NCBI GenBank assembly: GCA_012295275.1
Contig: CM022666.1
Location: 16,056,772-16,094,271, forward strand
Direction: 5' to 3'
DNA from: Chrysomallon squamiferum
Lineage: Eukaryota; Mollusca; Gastropoda; Neomphalida; Peltospiridae
Length of the DNA stretch: 37,500 nucleotides
Below, in pieces: positions 10,461-22,090 of this stretch. Within the stretch, counting starts at the first letter, position 1, and each line of letters opens with the position of its first letter. Below the pieces are notes generated by a model that worked only from the letters and a program-made list of their open reading frames with translations, made no database searches and was not told the origin of the DNA. The position numbers and the translations under genes were made by a program.

Positions 10461-10731
10461 ATTTTAAAAAAAACAAAAAAAACACACTGGCTCGCGCATT
10501 CCACGTGCGTTTTGAACATGTGTTGTGTGACTATTTGAACGTTTCTTGTCTTCGTAAACCGAGAATGTCTAATGTCATATTTTCTTCCATTTTGTTTTTC
10601 TTTTCGATCGTTTACGTTTTTAATTTTTTTTTTTTTATTCTTTTCTTTGTTTTTCATGTCTTCTTTTTTTTTTTTTTCTCTTTTTAAATTAAAAAAAAAA
10701 TACTTATACTTTTTACTCTGTTTATTTTTTT

Positions 10732-10734
<3 letters not shown>

Positions 10735-10799
<65 letters not shown>
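10735..10799. repeat. Perfect (CT)n tract, 65 bp
   Basis: Uninterrupted CT on the plus strand, (GA)n in the transcript; preceded by T-rich sequence from 10627. Confidence 0.99.
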
Positions 10800-10802
<3 letters not shown>

Positions 10803-12025
10803 AAAACATTCTCGCTTGCTTTGGGTTTTCATTACAACGGCTTGTTACAACAAGGGTGTGTTTGGTACACACTAATTCATTTTTTTTCGTTCTGATTTAC
10901 TGGGTAACAGAGGAAAACGAGCCCTGTTCTTAGACACAACACTGCAGTTCCATTATTCACAGCCTGCGTGAAATAAAACTATTTAAACTGTCTGCTAACT
11001 TGCTGCGTCGCGCGAGTGGTAACCAGTGCAACAATTGTGCAATCAAAAAAAAAAAACACTGCAGAGGAAAGGAGTGCAAAATCGTATTCTTCTGTCACAA
11101 TCACAGACAAGATGTAAATTAAATGTAAGTTGTATAAATATTCATCCCTGACAAATAAAAGATATTAGAAACTTGTATTTGAGTTTTTATGTTTAACAGA
11201 TGCTGTTTCGAGAACAAATTTCAACGATTTGCATGCCGTTTGCATTAGTTGATTTATTTAATATTTTATTTTTATTACATTTTTTTTTAAAAATTTAAAA
11301 TTTATTTTCTTTAATTTTTACTTTTATATTTTTACTTTTTGTTGAGAGGTGTGATTTGACGTAGTCGGTTCTAAAAATAGATTATATGTGTAGAACCTCT
11401 TATGTTTCTGTGAAATAAAATTTGGTTCAAGTATCTTACACATTTTCAAACAACTATTCAGAAATATGAAGATGTTCTTAAACGAAAAAAAATGTCAAGA
11501 ATTTGCTAATTTTGAAGACGGATCTCAAAAATAGAAAACATATTCTAATTCTAACTCAAGTACACTTAAAGGAATTTACTAGAAAATTCGTTTATCACTT
11601 CAAAGTACTAAGCTTTATTTGCGTCATTTATTAATGACGTCATTTGTATCTCGTGACAACGTACAATGGCGATGTGTCAGATTTGTTTCAGACTTTTAAT
11701 TAAGAATTACGAGAGGCGTTCTGGACTTGATTCAAAGCAAGAAACATGTAGAGAGAGAGAGAAAAAACACAGGAATTCATCAACGACGCTGATTTATGAT
11801 TAAAGAAAAAAAAGTCTACACGAAACGTTAATTAACTCGTATCTGATTTAACTACAGGTGGAAACGTAAATTAACTTAATAACTCAGTCTACATAGGTTT
11901 CACTTAACCAAACATGCTCAAGGTAAAAATCTCGACTTTTTAGTATCATAGAATTTTTTTATTTCATTTTTGTAGTTGTCTGTTGTGAATACATGTACAC
12001 ACAATTCTATTATGTCTTCGCGTTA

Positions 12026-12028
<3 letters not shown>

Positions 12029-12117
<89 letters not shown>
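12029..12117. repeat. Perfect (CT)n tract, 89 bp
   Basis: Uninterrupted CT on the plus strand, (GA)n in the transcript, 1.2 kb downstream of exon B in transcript sense. It is complementary to the GA tract at 16585-16657 on the other side of that exon. Confidence 0.99.
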
Positions 12118-12121
<4 letters not shown>

Positions 12122-12311
12122 CTGTCTGTCAAATCCCATTGTATCATTTTAATTACTAAGCTTTTTTGTCTGTATTTAGATTTGAGAGAGAGATTAAAAC
12201 AATTATATATCTATATTTTATGTTGTTATTATAAACTGTCTAAATTGAATCTAAACATTATCAGCTCCTTTAGGTATGTTAATGTCGCAATCAACCGTTA
12301 CTCAATACTAG

Positions 12312-12385
12312 AACACACACACACAGACAGACGCACACAGACAGACACACACACACAACCACATACAAACACACACATACGCACC
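12312..12385. repeat. (AC)n with AGAC units
   Basis: Imperfect CA repeat with CAGACAGA interruptions. Confidence 0.95.
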
Positions 12386-12539
12386 ATAAAAACACAAAAC
12401 AGAAACAAACAACAAAACGCACCAGAACTTATAATTACTTTTGCTTGATCCCTTCTCTCTCTGATACACACCACAGCATTACATATCATCCTGCATTATA
12501 ATATTATACAGCATACCTTCGTTTCGGTTGAAATTTCAG

Positions 12540-12860
12540 ACCAAATTTTAATGAATCAGAAACACTCGGAAAGTGCATGCTGGGACGGCATGTTAAACCA
12601 ATCAAAAAGTAAAAGGAATCTCGCTCTGTACTTTGCGCTGTGTTTCTGGACGAAACCAGACAACATGGCTATAAAATGCTCCATAAAGTGCGACTGCCAG
12701 CGAGATAATAAATAGCCAAAACAGAGCCTGCGCTGCGCACATGCGCTGTGCCGAGCTTCGCAAATCAAGAGAAATAAACATAATGGCTTTTCTCGATCTA
12801 ACGACGTCGGGGGAAGGCAGTAAAACGGACTATTACACCGACGTAGACGATTCAGTGTTC
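12540..12860. other. Repeat-free island with promoter-like words
   Basis: Contains ACCAATCAAA (CCAAT type) near 12597, CTATAAAATG near 12669 and GCGCTGCGCACATGCGCTGT near 12730 (NRF1-like GCGCA/TGCGC half sites). No exon or ORF starts near it, so promoter activity is speculative; it may be a conserved element. Confidence 0.25.
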
Positions 12861-12975
12861 ACAGAAAGTGATAGTTTGTGTTATGTCTCTACATGCTTGT
12901 AATGACTATAACAGCTCCGTGTTCTGATCGCAATTATTGACGTAACTGTTGATTAGTTTTCTAATTACTAGTACA

Positions 12976-12977
<2 letters not shown>

Positions 12978-13018
<41 letters not shown>
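12978..13018. repeat. (GT)n microsatellite
   Basis: About 20 uninterrupted GT units, followed by GTATGTAT words to 13090. Confidence 0.98.
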
Positions 13019-13019
<1 letters not shown>

Positions 13020-13099
13020 TACGTGTATATATTCTGTATGTATTTATGTAGACCGTGTGAATATCGTTATAAGTATATGTATGTATGTATGAACACAAA

Positions 13100-13272
13100 A
13101 TAATTATAAAAAATTAAAATAAAATAGAATAATAAAAAAAAAAATAAAAAAATAAGAAATAAAGAAACTTACTACTTACTAAACTGAATATATAAATAAA
13201 CAAACAAATAAATAACGAAACAAACAAACAAATAAACAGATAAATAAATAAACAAATAGATAAATAAGACAA
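13100..13272. repeat. A-rich and (AAAT/AAAC)n array next to the exon B donor
   Basis: AAAT and AAAC units end two bases from the GTGAGT donor (on the transcript strand the repeat starts immediately after it). The same repeat family flanks the exon C acceptor. Confidence 0.95.
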
Positions 13273-13278
13273 ACTCAC

Positions 13279-13562
13279 CCTTCTTCCAGCTCTGAAGTTG
13301 TGTTTGTTTGTCAGGGCTCGTTTAGACGTTTTAGGTTTTCCTTTCTTCGACGTCAGCACCGCCTCTGTGAACACTTTGGCGAAGAAGAGGCCGAAGTGGA
13401 CGTCGTCGCCACAGCCGCCCCACTTGAAGCCGTTGCTGGGCGTGGAGCTGGGCAGGGCGCCGCAGCTGCACTTCGTCGTCACGCCGATGCTGCACGCACG
13501 TGCGATGGAGTGAACCAAGGCCGCCGACGCAATGGCGTACACGTAGGACTGTTCACGTGTTC
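13279..13562 (-). CDS. Wnt11: Wnt11 coding exon B (N-terminal domain core)
   Basis: Seen: after two bases completing a Gly codon come 94 codons, TREQSYVYAIASAALVHS at the start and KHNFRAGRR at the end. Joined to the previous exon this recreates the universal Wnt junction RGTRE. Four cysteines are present (RACS, KCSCG, WGGC). The CSCG...P...P...WGGCxDD arrangement followed by FGL and a Lys-rich stretch (SKKGKPKTSK) matches WNT11 (CSCGPVPGEPP...WGGCADN) better than Wnt4, Wnt9 or Wnt16, although IASAALVHSIARACS also resembles Wnt16. The acceptor is TTTTAATTCTCAG at 13563 and the donor AGG|GTGAGT at 13278 (phase 0). The exon is GC-rich and sits between two simple-sequence arrays: (TTA)n begins a few bases 5' of the acceptor and TTTA/TTTG repeats begin just 3' of the donor (transcript sense). 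Confidence 0.96.
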
Positions 13563-13573
13563 CTGAGAATTAA

Positions 13574-13836
<263 letters not shown>

Positions 13837-14614
13837 AAACAATTATAATAAAAAAAAATATTATTTTTATTTATTTATTTATTTATTTATTTTTATAAAA
13901 TTTTTTTTTATAGAAGTGAATACCTTATAGATATCGTTTTGAAAACAGTTAATTCATTTTGAAGTAAAGACTCACGTACGAAAGTGGATATGATGATATA
14001 CAATATAAACCAGAATATAAAGTACAACAGATATATTTCCCTGTCTCACACTGAGGTGAAAGTTACATAGGATGTAGTGTGAACTAATTGTTTCCTAAGT
14101 TAAACAGCAACTACGTTATCAGCCAGATAACCACGCAATGTTCAGACCACTGGCTGGAACGGTAAAAACAGATTGAAAACGAAAACAGACTTTATTTGTT
14201 AACCTGGACAGAAAATTTCGTTAACGTCACCATTTTGATAGTTCAATCATTTTGTTTGGATTACTCGCAGTTTTAGGAAGAAATATCAGTTTGTAGAAAA
14301 AAAAATCAATAAAAAAAAAAAATCGTCTGTTCTCCTATTTTATTAGTTGACCCCAGTCCTAAAAATATCTAAAAAAAAATTATATCGTAGACAAACCGTA
14401 ACTGGATCTGTGGTTGTTGTTGCTAATGGTTACAAGAATACAGACTGATAGAACTGCAGGTTTTAAAAGAATCATTAATCTATTTCAGTGAGGGGAGATA
14501 ATTTGTAACTGCCAGTGATCGCGGAACCTGCTCCCCGCCTCACTACTTTCACTTGGTCGTTTTGCTCTTACAAGTGAGTTGTAGCTTATCTACGTGTTCT
14601 AGTTCGATAGTTTG

Positions 14615-14800
14615 ATTTTACACACATACACATTCACACACGTACTCAACACGCACACGCACATATACACCCCATACACACAGAAAGACATGTATGCTAA
14701 GTACATATATACACATGTACATACAGACAACTATATAAACTCAGTTCCGTATCATTCTCTCTGTGTGTCTCTCTCCCTGTCCCACCTATCTGTCTGTCTT

Positions 14801-14835
<35 letters not shown>
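14615..14835. repeat. CA-rich tract followed by (CTGT)n
   Basis: Imperfect ACAC/ACAT words at 14615-14730, CT words at 14755-14780, then about eleven TCTG units at 14790-14838. Confidence 0.93.
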
Positions 14836-14839
<4 letters not shown>

Positions 14840-15419
14840 TGTTCATTCTCATTCTACCACGATTTCTACAAGTACGTATACAATTTGATATTCAAACTAC
14901 GTCGTAACTTCACATTCTTCTCACCTCAAACATGATACATATTTTTATCTACATTCTCTGTTTACGCAATGCAATATTTTTAAAATACTTAACTCCTAAA
15001 ATCTGCACGCTTGTAACTCTAAACAACCGATTCTGACAAACGTCCAAACGATTCACGGCAAATTAATCGTGTTATTTTGTTTATTTCTTTCTTTTCTTGC
15101 CCACTTTCCCAGCTCGTTTTACTAACGTGGTTTTGCTTTTTTTTTATTATTCGTATTTGACGACTTTGAGTGAGTAGTAAAAAGTGAGCATGCGCCCACC
15201 TGGTGAGTAACGTTACACTCGTCAATTAGTTAATTGTCTTGTTTTAATGGCCGGCAGGCACAGAGCAGAAACGAGAGACTCTCAGGTTCTGTAAACCAAC
15301 TTTTCACGTCCGACCACCCAGCATTTTTTTAATTTTTTTTTTTTAATACACACTGTCCGTTTGTCCGTGTCTGGTCAGTGGATGGCACGAGGAACAATAT
15401 TTGCCGAGTTCAAGCCTTG

Positions 15420-15596
15420 GCAATTATTATTATTAATATTGTTATTATTGTTACTGATATTGTTATTGTTATTGTTATTGTTATTGTTATTGTTATTGTT
15501 ATTGTTATTATTATTATTATTATTATTATTTTTTTTTAATATAGAGATTATTTATCTTTCTTCGTTTTAATCATCATCATCATCATCATCATCATC
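15420..15596. repeat. ATT/GTT and ATC trinucleotide microsatellites
   Basis: ATT passing into a GTTATT hexamer repeat and back to ATT, a T run at 15531-15537, then about nine ATC units at 15571-15596. Confidence 0.96.
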
Positions 15597-16094
15597 TTCT
15601 TTTTCTTTTTAGTCAACATCATCGTCACTATCATCATTTTTCTTCTTCAGATTCCATCTGTAAGGCTACTTAGAGCTACTTTTATTTTTCTAGTAATCAT
15701 TTAATAACATTTCACTGATATCATGTTTTCCCGTTCTAACACATATCAAAATATCAAAACAAGTAGCAACAGAGAGATAACAATTAGTAAGAAGGAGAAA
15801 AAATAAAAGAAGAAAAATGTCAACATAAAATAAACTAACAGAGAAGTTCAGATGTTTGTGTTTACTTATTTAAATATAAATCTAATTTTCTTTTACTCGT
15901 GTGAAATGGAACTCTGTTTTAACAAAAAGACACACATACACACACAAACACACAAAACACACACAAACACACACAAACACAAACATACACATGTATATGA
16001 ATACATACTATATACAGCAAACATACTGCAATACACGTGTACACATAACATATATACATGTATACAATTATCTGCTACATAAATAAAACTGTTA

Positions 16095-16300
16095 CTGTAA
16101 ATGTGTTTACATTATTGTGTGAATATTCCTGTCGCTGATATTTACATTGTTGTTTTGTAATAAACATGTTTTACATTGTTATAAACGTCTCTTCTTTGCT
16201 ATAAAAGTGTTTACTTTGTTGTAAAAGTGTGTTGCTGTAGATGTAAATGTGTTTACACTGTGTTGTGTTAGTAGTAAACGCGCTGTACTTTGTTTCAAGG
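16095..16300. repeat. Degenerate ~23-bp minisatellite
   Basis: Loose copies of TTTACATTGTTATAAAAGTG recur about eight times with many substitutions. It looks like an old tandem array. Confidence 0.6.
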
Positions 16301-16533
16301 AAATCACTTTCTCTTAAATAACTGATATCTGTAATTCAGCCTGGAGAAACGATGTTTTTTTTATGCATGGGTACGTGTATAGTATATATGTGTATACGTG
16401 TCCGTCTGTCTGTCTGTCTTTTGTTTTTCCACGTTTACAATAAATAACAGTTTTATTTAGATAACAGAAATAATTGTTTGTGTGTGTATATATATATATA
16501 TATTTCGTATCCTGTGTTTATCCATGAAATACA

Positions 16534-16694
<161 letters not shown>

Positions 16695-16759
16695 TAACGT
16701 ATGTCAAAGAACTCCAGAGATGTATTTACACACACAGTACGTAAAGACATAAACTAAAA

Positions 16760-17222
16760 CTGAGAAATAGCCGTGTGTCGCCAGCGTGTTTCTTGTAATG
16801 TGCTGAGAGACACGTTTTTACATCTGGACCGCAGAGGAGGACGGAACAGTCGTAACTGCTGCTGCTACTGCTACTGCGCTGGTCGTCTGCTTGGTCGTCT
16901 GCTGGTGGGCTGCTTGTATTTATTGAAAACACCGGGGGAGCGATTAGCCTGATTAGCGAGGATAATAACCCGGCTGATGAAAGGAACGAGACTGCGCTAG
17001 ACGAGGCACGGAGAGGAGCGGGCGAGGCGAATTAGCGACACACAAAGGCGAGGGGGAGGAAGAGGCCAGGCCAAACAGCGGGCCAATTACAGGCGCATTG
17101 TGAGGGACGGACGCGGTTTGAAAGCATCAGACACGGAGGTGATAGTTAACCAGCGACAGAGCGAGCTGGCGGAGAAAAAACGAGGACTCGCTGGTTGATC
17201 AGAAACTTTCCTAGCTGAGTCG
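16760..17222. other. GC-rich, purine-rich island (candidate conserved non-coding element)
   Basis: A GC-rich block containing AGCGATTAGCCTGATTAGCG (two homeodomain/bicoid-like GATTA sites), GCGAATTAGCG, GGGCCAATTACAGG and ACACAAAGGCG. It is repeat-free and ends exactly where the CA array begins. Regulatory function is inferred from composition and site clustering only. Confidence 0.35.
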
Positions 17223-17225
17223 TCA

Positions 17226-17334
17226 GTGCCTCACACATACACACAGACACATACATACACACAGACACACACACACACAGACACACCCACACACAGACAC
17301 ACACACACACACATAGATACACACACACACACAG

Positions 17335-17365
<31 letters not shown>

Positions 17366-17612
17366 GACACACACACACATACACACACAGACACACACAA
17401 ACACAGACACGTATACATACACAGACACACACATACACACACAGACACACACAGACACACACACATACACACAGACATACACACACAGACACACACACAC
17501 ATACACAGACACACACACAGACACACACAGACACACAGACACACACACACACACACACTCACACACACACACACATCACACACAAACTCACTCACACACA
17601 GACATACATACA
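17226..17612. repeat. ~390-bp complex (CA)n array with CAGA and CATA units
   Basis: ACAC repeats with frequent CAGACA, CATACA and CAAACA variants. It is flanked by a perfect 9-base inverted repeat, GCTGAGTCG at 17214-17222 and CGACTCAGC at 17624-17632. Cys/Val and Thr/His frames across it are artefacts. Confidence 0.97.
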
Positions 17613-17771
17613 GACACACACACCGACTCAGCGAGGTCGTACAAGTCTCTGCTCATTTGTCACGACTGAATATACAACGTGTACAACGTGTACAACGTCT
17701 GCAGGCAGAAGGAGGGGACAGTGTAGAGACGAAGTATGAAACATGAACAGGGTAGGCACGCAGTGAGAAAA

Positions 17772-17945
17772 ATGAGATGTCCATGGATTAAACGCACGCA
17801 ACGTGCGAATTTGATATGCGTGTAATGTGCGTATAAATACATCGCGATGTTACGATACCCGTGAAATATTTGCACTGCATGCGATATGAAACAGCGATGT
17901 CCACAGAATAAACTCGTGCAAAATGCGAGAGTAATACTGACAGAA
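17772..17945. repeat. Diverged ~46-bp direct repeat, 120 bp apart
   Basis: GATGTCCATGGATTAAACGC at 17776 and GATGTCCACAGAATAAACTC at 17896 start two copies of a ~46-base block, roughly three quarters identical. A CA tract follows at 17956-18012. Confidence 0.6.
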
Positions 17946-18379
17946 ATACATATTTAAACACACACACAGACACCCACACACACTCACACGCATACACACA
18001 CATACACACACAAATAGAGACATACATACGTATGCAAACAGGAAGAGAATTAAAGATAAACAACAACAACAACAAAAAATGGAAATAAAACGAGGAAATA
18101 CAGATAACATTTTACGACTGCTGTTTTACAAGTAACTTGAAGCAGGTGAAAAAACTCGAGAGAGGAAGAATAAAAAAGTAACAAAACAAAATCAGCAACT
18201 GGAAACACTTAGCGTTGTAAGACGCAATTAAAACTAAGTAACAGTTCGTTTATTTATACGAACAACACGGCGATGTTAAAATAAAGTGTGAACTGTTTTT
18301 TCAATTCACCAAGGCAATCAATTTCCCACTTTTATATTTTCTTTTTACCAACTGTCTGAAATCATTCACGTGCTAAGGT

Positions 18380-18680
18380 AATGGACGACACGGTTTCGCC
18401 ATTAAAGCTCTGATTTTTATCGCCGTCTACCCTATTATCGTGGTCGCCTGTTTGCGCTCGGCGTTAAGGAGGCTGGATGCAGTAAAAGCCTGCATGCTTG
18501 ACACCCGTTAAAAACAAATTTATTACGTCCGTTTTCAGTGAAAAATGACGGCGCTATTTTATATTGTTTCGGTGATCCTCAAATGCCGACAAAAGTCGCG
18601 GATATGAAAAGTTTTATCGAGACTGCTATAAAAACGCGAGCGCGCGCGCGCGCGCCGGCTGAAAAGATCACGTGATTTTT
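18380..18680. other. CpG-rich island with a Z-DNA-prone (CG)n run
   Basis: Repeat-poor and CpG-rich. GCCATTAAAG and TTTTTATCGCC (posterior-Hox-like) occur; the run at 18635-18656 is nearly all CG dinucleotides, and ATCACGTGAT (palindromic E-box) is at 18667-18676. No coding frame. Candidate enhancer. Confidence 0.35.
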
Positions 18681-19131
18681 GGAAGTCAGTAAAAATTTGC
18701 TTCGAATTTGGTCATAAAAGAAGGTATTTTTATCGTTAGTGAATTTTATGCATTTTGGAGCCGAGGAAAGTTATTATTACCAAGAATATTTTCTTAATAT
18801 TTAGTTAAACAGCATCACTTATTATATTGCAAAGCATTGTTTGGCATAAATGCGACAGCACCGTTCGTTTATACAGCCGTGTGCATGTGAGTACGTGCGT
18901 GTGTGTTAGTTTAATTACAATTTTCATCACTTTACATCTTTATATAAAGATAATCACACAGAATATCAAGAACTTAAAAAAAATAAAAAATAAATAAAAA
19001 TAAATAAATAAAAATACAAAAATGAAATAGGATATAAACAACATACAGAGAATAAACAAACAAACAAACAAACCAACAAATAAATAAACCTGCAACCATA
19101 AACGACCTGTTACTTTTTCCAGTACAGTTAT

Positions 19132-19135
<4 letters not shown>

Positions 19136-19174
<39 letters not shown>
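19136..19174. repeat. Poly(A) tract, ~39 bp
   Basis: Uninterrupted As preceded by AAAT/AAAC units at 18975-19088, which lie in the same order as those at exon-flanking arrays. Confidence 0.95.
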
Positions 19175-19176
<2 letters not shown>

Positions 19177-19239
19177 CACAAAGAAATGTTTGTGTGAAGT
19201 TTTCAAGGTTTTGAGAAAATAAGAAGAAGAAAGATGGAT

Positions 19240-19450
19240 AGGTAGATGTACACGACATGTCTTCAAATGTATCTGTCCCGACGTAGTGACCCAAGCCGCC
19301 TGTCATGTCCGCTAGGTGGAGCCATTCATCAACTTCAAAGCGACCCCAGCAGAACGGTAATCTAACGTGACCCGGGAGGAGCGCGGTGCGCTGTGAGTGA
19401 ACGTCTTGGTTAACCCGTGAAAATCCACTTCGCATTCAGTTCTCGTTTTA
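19240..19450. other. Repeat-free GC-richer block with a CTCF-like motif
   Basis: TCCGCTAGGTGGAGCC at 19308-19323 resembles the CTCF core. The rest of the block is unique, CpG-containing sequence without a supported ORF. Confidence 0.2.
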
Positions 19451-19691
19451 TCTGCAGAAAGCCGATATGTATTCTCTTTTTTCTTTTTTTTTTATTGTCT
19501 GGTGGTTTTAGTTTTTGACATTTCGTTTTGTAGTTATTACCGTTATCGGTGATAATAATTGGGATATGTCAGGTGTGATGAATTATATAAATTTGAGTAG
19601 AGTGAGTAATGCATATGTTTGATACACTTTGAGAAACGAGGCGTACAGATGTAGACTCAGAACAGAAAAGGTGCAAATTTCTCTGTAAAAT

Positions 19692-19695
<4 letters not shown>

Positions 19696-19776
<81 letters not shown>
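19696..19776. repeat. Perfect (CT)n tract, 81 bp, with a C/T-rich tail
   Basis: Uninterrupted CT, then CCCTCCCT words to about 19890; (GA)n in the transcript. Confidence 0.98.
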
Positions 19777-19780
<4 letters not shown>

Positions 19781-19931
19781 CTCTCTCCCTCCCTCCCTCT
19801 CTCTCTCTCCCCCTCCCTCCCTCTGTGACACTTTCTCTTTCTTTCTCGCTATATTTCTCTCCGACTTTCTGTCTCTCTTTTTCTCTCGCTCTGCCGTTCT
19901 GTTTAACCATCTCGTGTGAAAATTCTATTTT

Positions 19932-19935
<4 letters not shown>

Positions 19936-19991
<56 letters not shown>

Positions 19992-20068
19992 GTAATAATA
20001 ATATATGTGTATGTATGTATGTATGTATGTATGTATGTATGTATGTATATATATATATATATATAGAC

Positions 20069-20099
<31 letters not shown>

Positions 20100-20100
20100 G
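19936..20100. repeat. (AAT)n, (GTAT)n and (TA)n compound with inverted halves
   Basis: AAT to 19990, about nine GTAT units at 20006-20047, TA units, then CATA units and TA units again. The GTAT and ATAC halves are complementary, so the strand can fold into a hairpin or cruciform. Confidence 0.9.
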
Positions 20101-20159
20101 AAATACAGCGTCATTTACAGTTTATTTCTCAGTATATAACTATCACTTTTTATATTTAT

Positions 20160-20800
20160 TCAACATTACGTAACAGGCCAACGTGCGTGTTTTGCTAATC
20201 CCACTGACTTCACTAGTTTAAACGTTTATTTAGGTAAAACGCGTCAGCTGAGTTTTTAAATGTCAGTGCTGTTACGTAACCGTGTTGTTCGCACCGAGTC
20301 GCTAGCTGGGGGTGGGTGGGGTGGTCGGAGGGTGGGGGTATGAATGGCTTGTTTCAACAGAACGCCATCTTGGTCGGCTGCGTTTGCCGACGTGTGCAAA
20401 GTGAAGACGCAATTACGCACACCCCAACACGCTTTGCCGCTAGCTGCTCACTTCAAAGACGCCGCACGGAATCCAGAAACGAAATTCTTTTACAGTCGGC
20501 TTCACAGAAATAATATCCCCTCTTCACAGCGCGCGATCGTTTTTTTTTTTTTCGCCGGGTCAGAAACTTAAACCAGTCCTGACATAAGCCAAAACGTAGC
20601 AAGGTTAATTCCATTACTTCGGCTATTAAGAGAGTCCGGGGGGGTGGGCGGGCGGCGGGAACAAGGGTGGGGGTGGGGGTTGTTGTCAGCGTTTCCAGCC
20701 CGGATTAGCTAAACGAGGCAAAAAAAAAAACCATCCCTGACTCGATGTGGACAAAAGGTTTACAGAAACCACGCCCCACCCAGAGGTCAGCCTTGCCGGA
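20160..20800. other. GC-rich island with two G-quadruplex-forming blocks
   Basis: 20308-20338 and 20638-20679 each contain at least four G runs of three or more on the plus strand. Between them is CpG-containing unique sequence with GCCATCTTGG (YY1-like) at 20364. Short frames through it have no known domain. A promoter or enhancer is possible but unsupported by any nearby exon. Confidence 0.35.
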
Positions 20801-20989
20801 CACACACATTTATGTATAAAATATTCATACAGGCAAAACATTTTATAAAATTCCCACTATCTATTTTACATTGGAGAAAAATGAAAGGAGTTATATATGA
20901 TCTGTGTCACCCATTACCAGATGTCAGCTAATTTTCCAAGGAATAGGTTAAAATCTGTAAACGACAGATCTAACCAATGTTGAATACTG

Positions 20990-21092
<103 letters not shown>

Positions 21093-21488
21093 TAATAAAA
21101 CCTTAATCTTTCGACACTAAAGTTTTTCGTGCAAACACACACATTTCACTGTTTTTCACTGATTTAACAAGTCAGAAACATTTCTTTGCTATTAATCACT
21201 GAAATTTGACAAAGTATTTCCAGTGCTGAATCAACAACCAATTCTGTTAACTCGTGTTAAAGAAGAAAAAAAAACCCTTCAAAACGAAGAAGATTGGAAA
21301 ATGAAATATAATTTATTATAAGATTCTTGACAGTTTCATAAACATGATATATTATTACAGACTATTTTTCAATTTCAGTTTCGTTTTTTCTTTTGAATCT
21401 TGTTTTTGTTTTATTTTTATTTTATCACTTCGTCCCTCTCTCCGTGTGTTTACCTAATTTATTTATCTACCTGTCTCTCTGTATCTTT

Positions 21489-21492
<4 letters not shown>

Positions 21493-21577
<85 letters not shown>
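21493..21577. repeat. Perfect (CT)n tract, 85 bp
   Basis: Uninterrupted CT, 404 bases from the previous CT tract and in the same orientation. The two tracts could recombine unequally. Confidence 0.99.
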
Positions 21578-21578
<1 letters not shown>

Positions 21579-21877
21579 ATAAAACAATATTTATTTACAT
21601 TGATGCATCCTATGCATGGGTTTTGGGCGTATAACGACCGCACCTGAAACATATAAACCACCGGAGTCGATTTTAAATATATACGCCAGCCAGGAAACCT
21701 TTCACAGCGAAAATATTACTAAGCTTTAATAGGGGAATATCGCCACGCTTTATGGCGAATACCCGTGGCGTTATTTGCGAATCTGCTGAACGTTATTAGT
21801 CTTTTGTCACAGACATCGAGATATTTCGAAAGAGACAAAAAAAACCCAACAACAAAAAAAAACACCCGAGAAATCAA

Positions 21878-22016
21878 AAAAAAAAAAAAAAAAAAAAAAA
21901 GAAAGAAAAAAATTAAAGAGAGAATATTTTTAACACAAGAGACGAAGGGATAAACTCACTTTCTGTTTTCCTCTTTTAACTGAAAGTACATATTTTACGA
22001 CACTACTCCTTTTTTT

Positions 22017-22047
<31 letters not shown>

Positions 22048-22090
22048 CAAAAAAAAAAAAGAAATATAAAAAAAAAAAAAAAAAAAAAAG
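21878..22090. repeat. Poly(A), then facing poly(T) and poly(A) blocks
   Basis: An A run at 21878-21900. At 22011-22047 T runs interrupted by a single C meet A runs at 22049-22089. The T/A pair makes a long inverted repeat able to fold on itself and could be two head-to-head retroposon tails, though no element bodies are visible. Confidence 0.8.

Larger units (their letters stand above)
3877..13278 (-). other. Wnt11 intron B-C (9,402 bp, phase 0)
   Basis: Bounded by AGG|GTGAGT and TTTATTTCAG. Besides the repeats listed separately, 4801-5100, 5290-5580, 5640-6340, 7320-7500, 8330-9400, 9600-9830, 9910-10130, 10800-12000 and 12390-12980 are non-repetitive with no gene recognised. 8590-8900 and 12540-12860 are GC-richer than average. 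Short runs of diverged tandem words occur at 8940-9070 (CTGTACAGTCGACTTTATG-like, three to four loose copies). Confidence 0.9.

Noticed and set aside
13279-13562. Assignment of the gene to Wnt16 or Wnt4
   Set aside because: ASAALVHSI.RAC resembles Wnt16, but CSCG..P...P spacing, SIKTCWK, LVP...DELVY..SPD(Y/F)C and the C-terminal CDxMCCGRG...CKYxWCCYVxC fit Wnt11 better overall. A phylogeny would be decisive.
17146-17669. Cys/Val-rich and Thr/His-rich ORFs on both strands
   Set aside because: Pure products of the CA microsatellite.
20316-20571. Plus-strand ORFs in the GC-rich island
   Set aside because: Composition favours open frames; no family resemblance and no support from neighbours.
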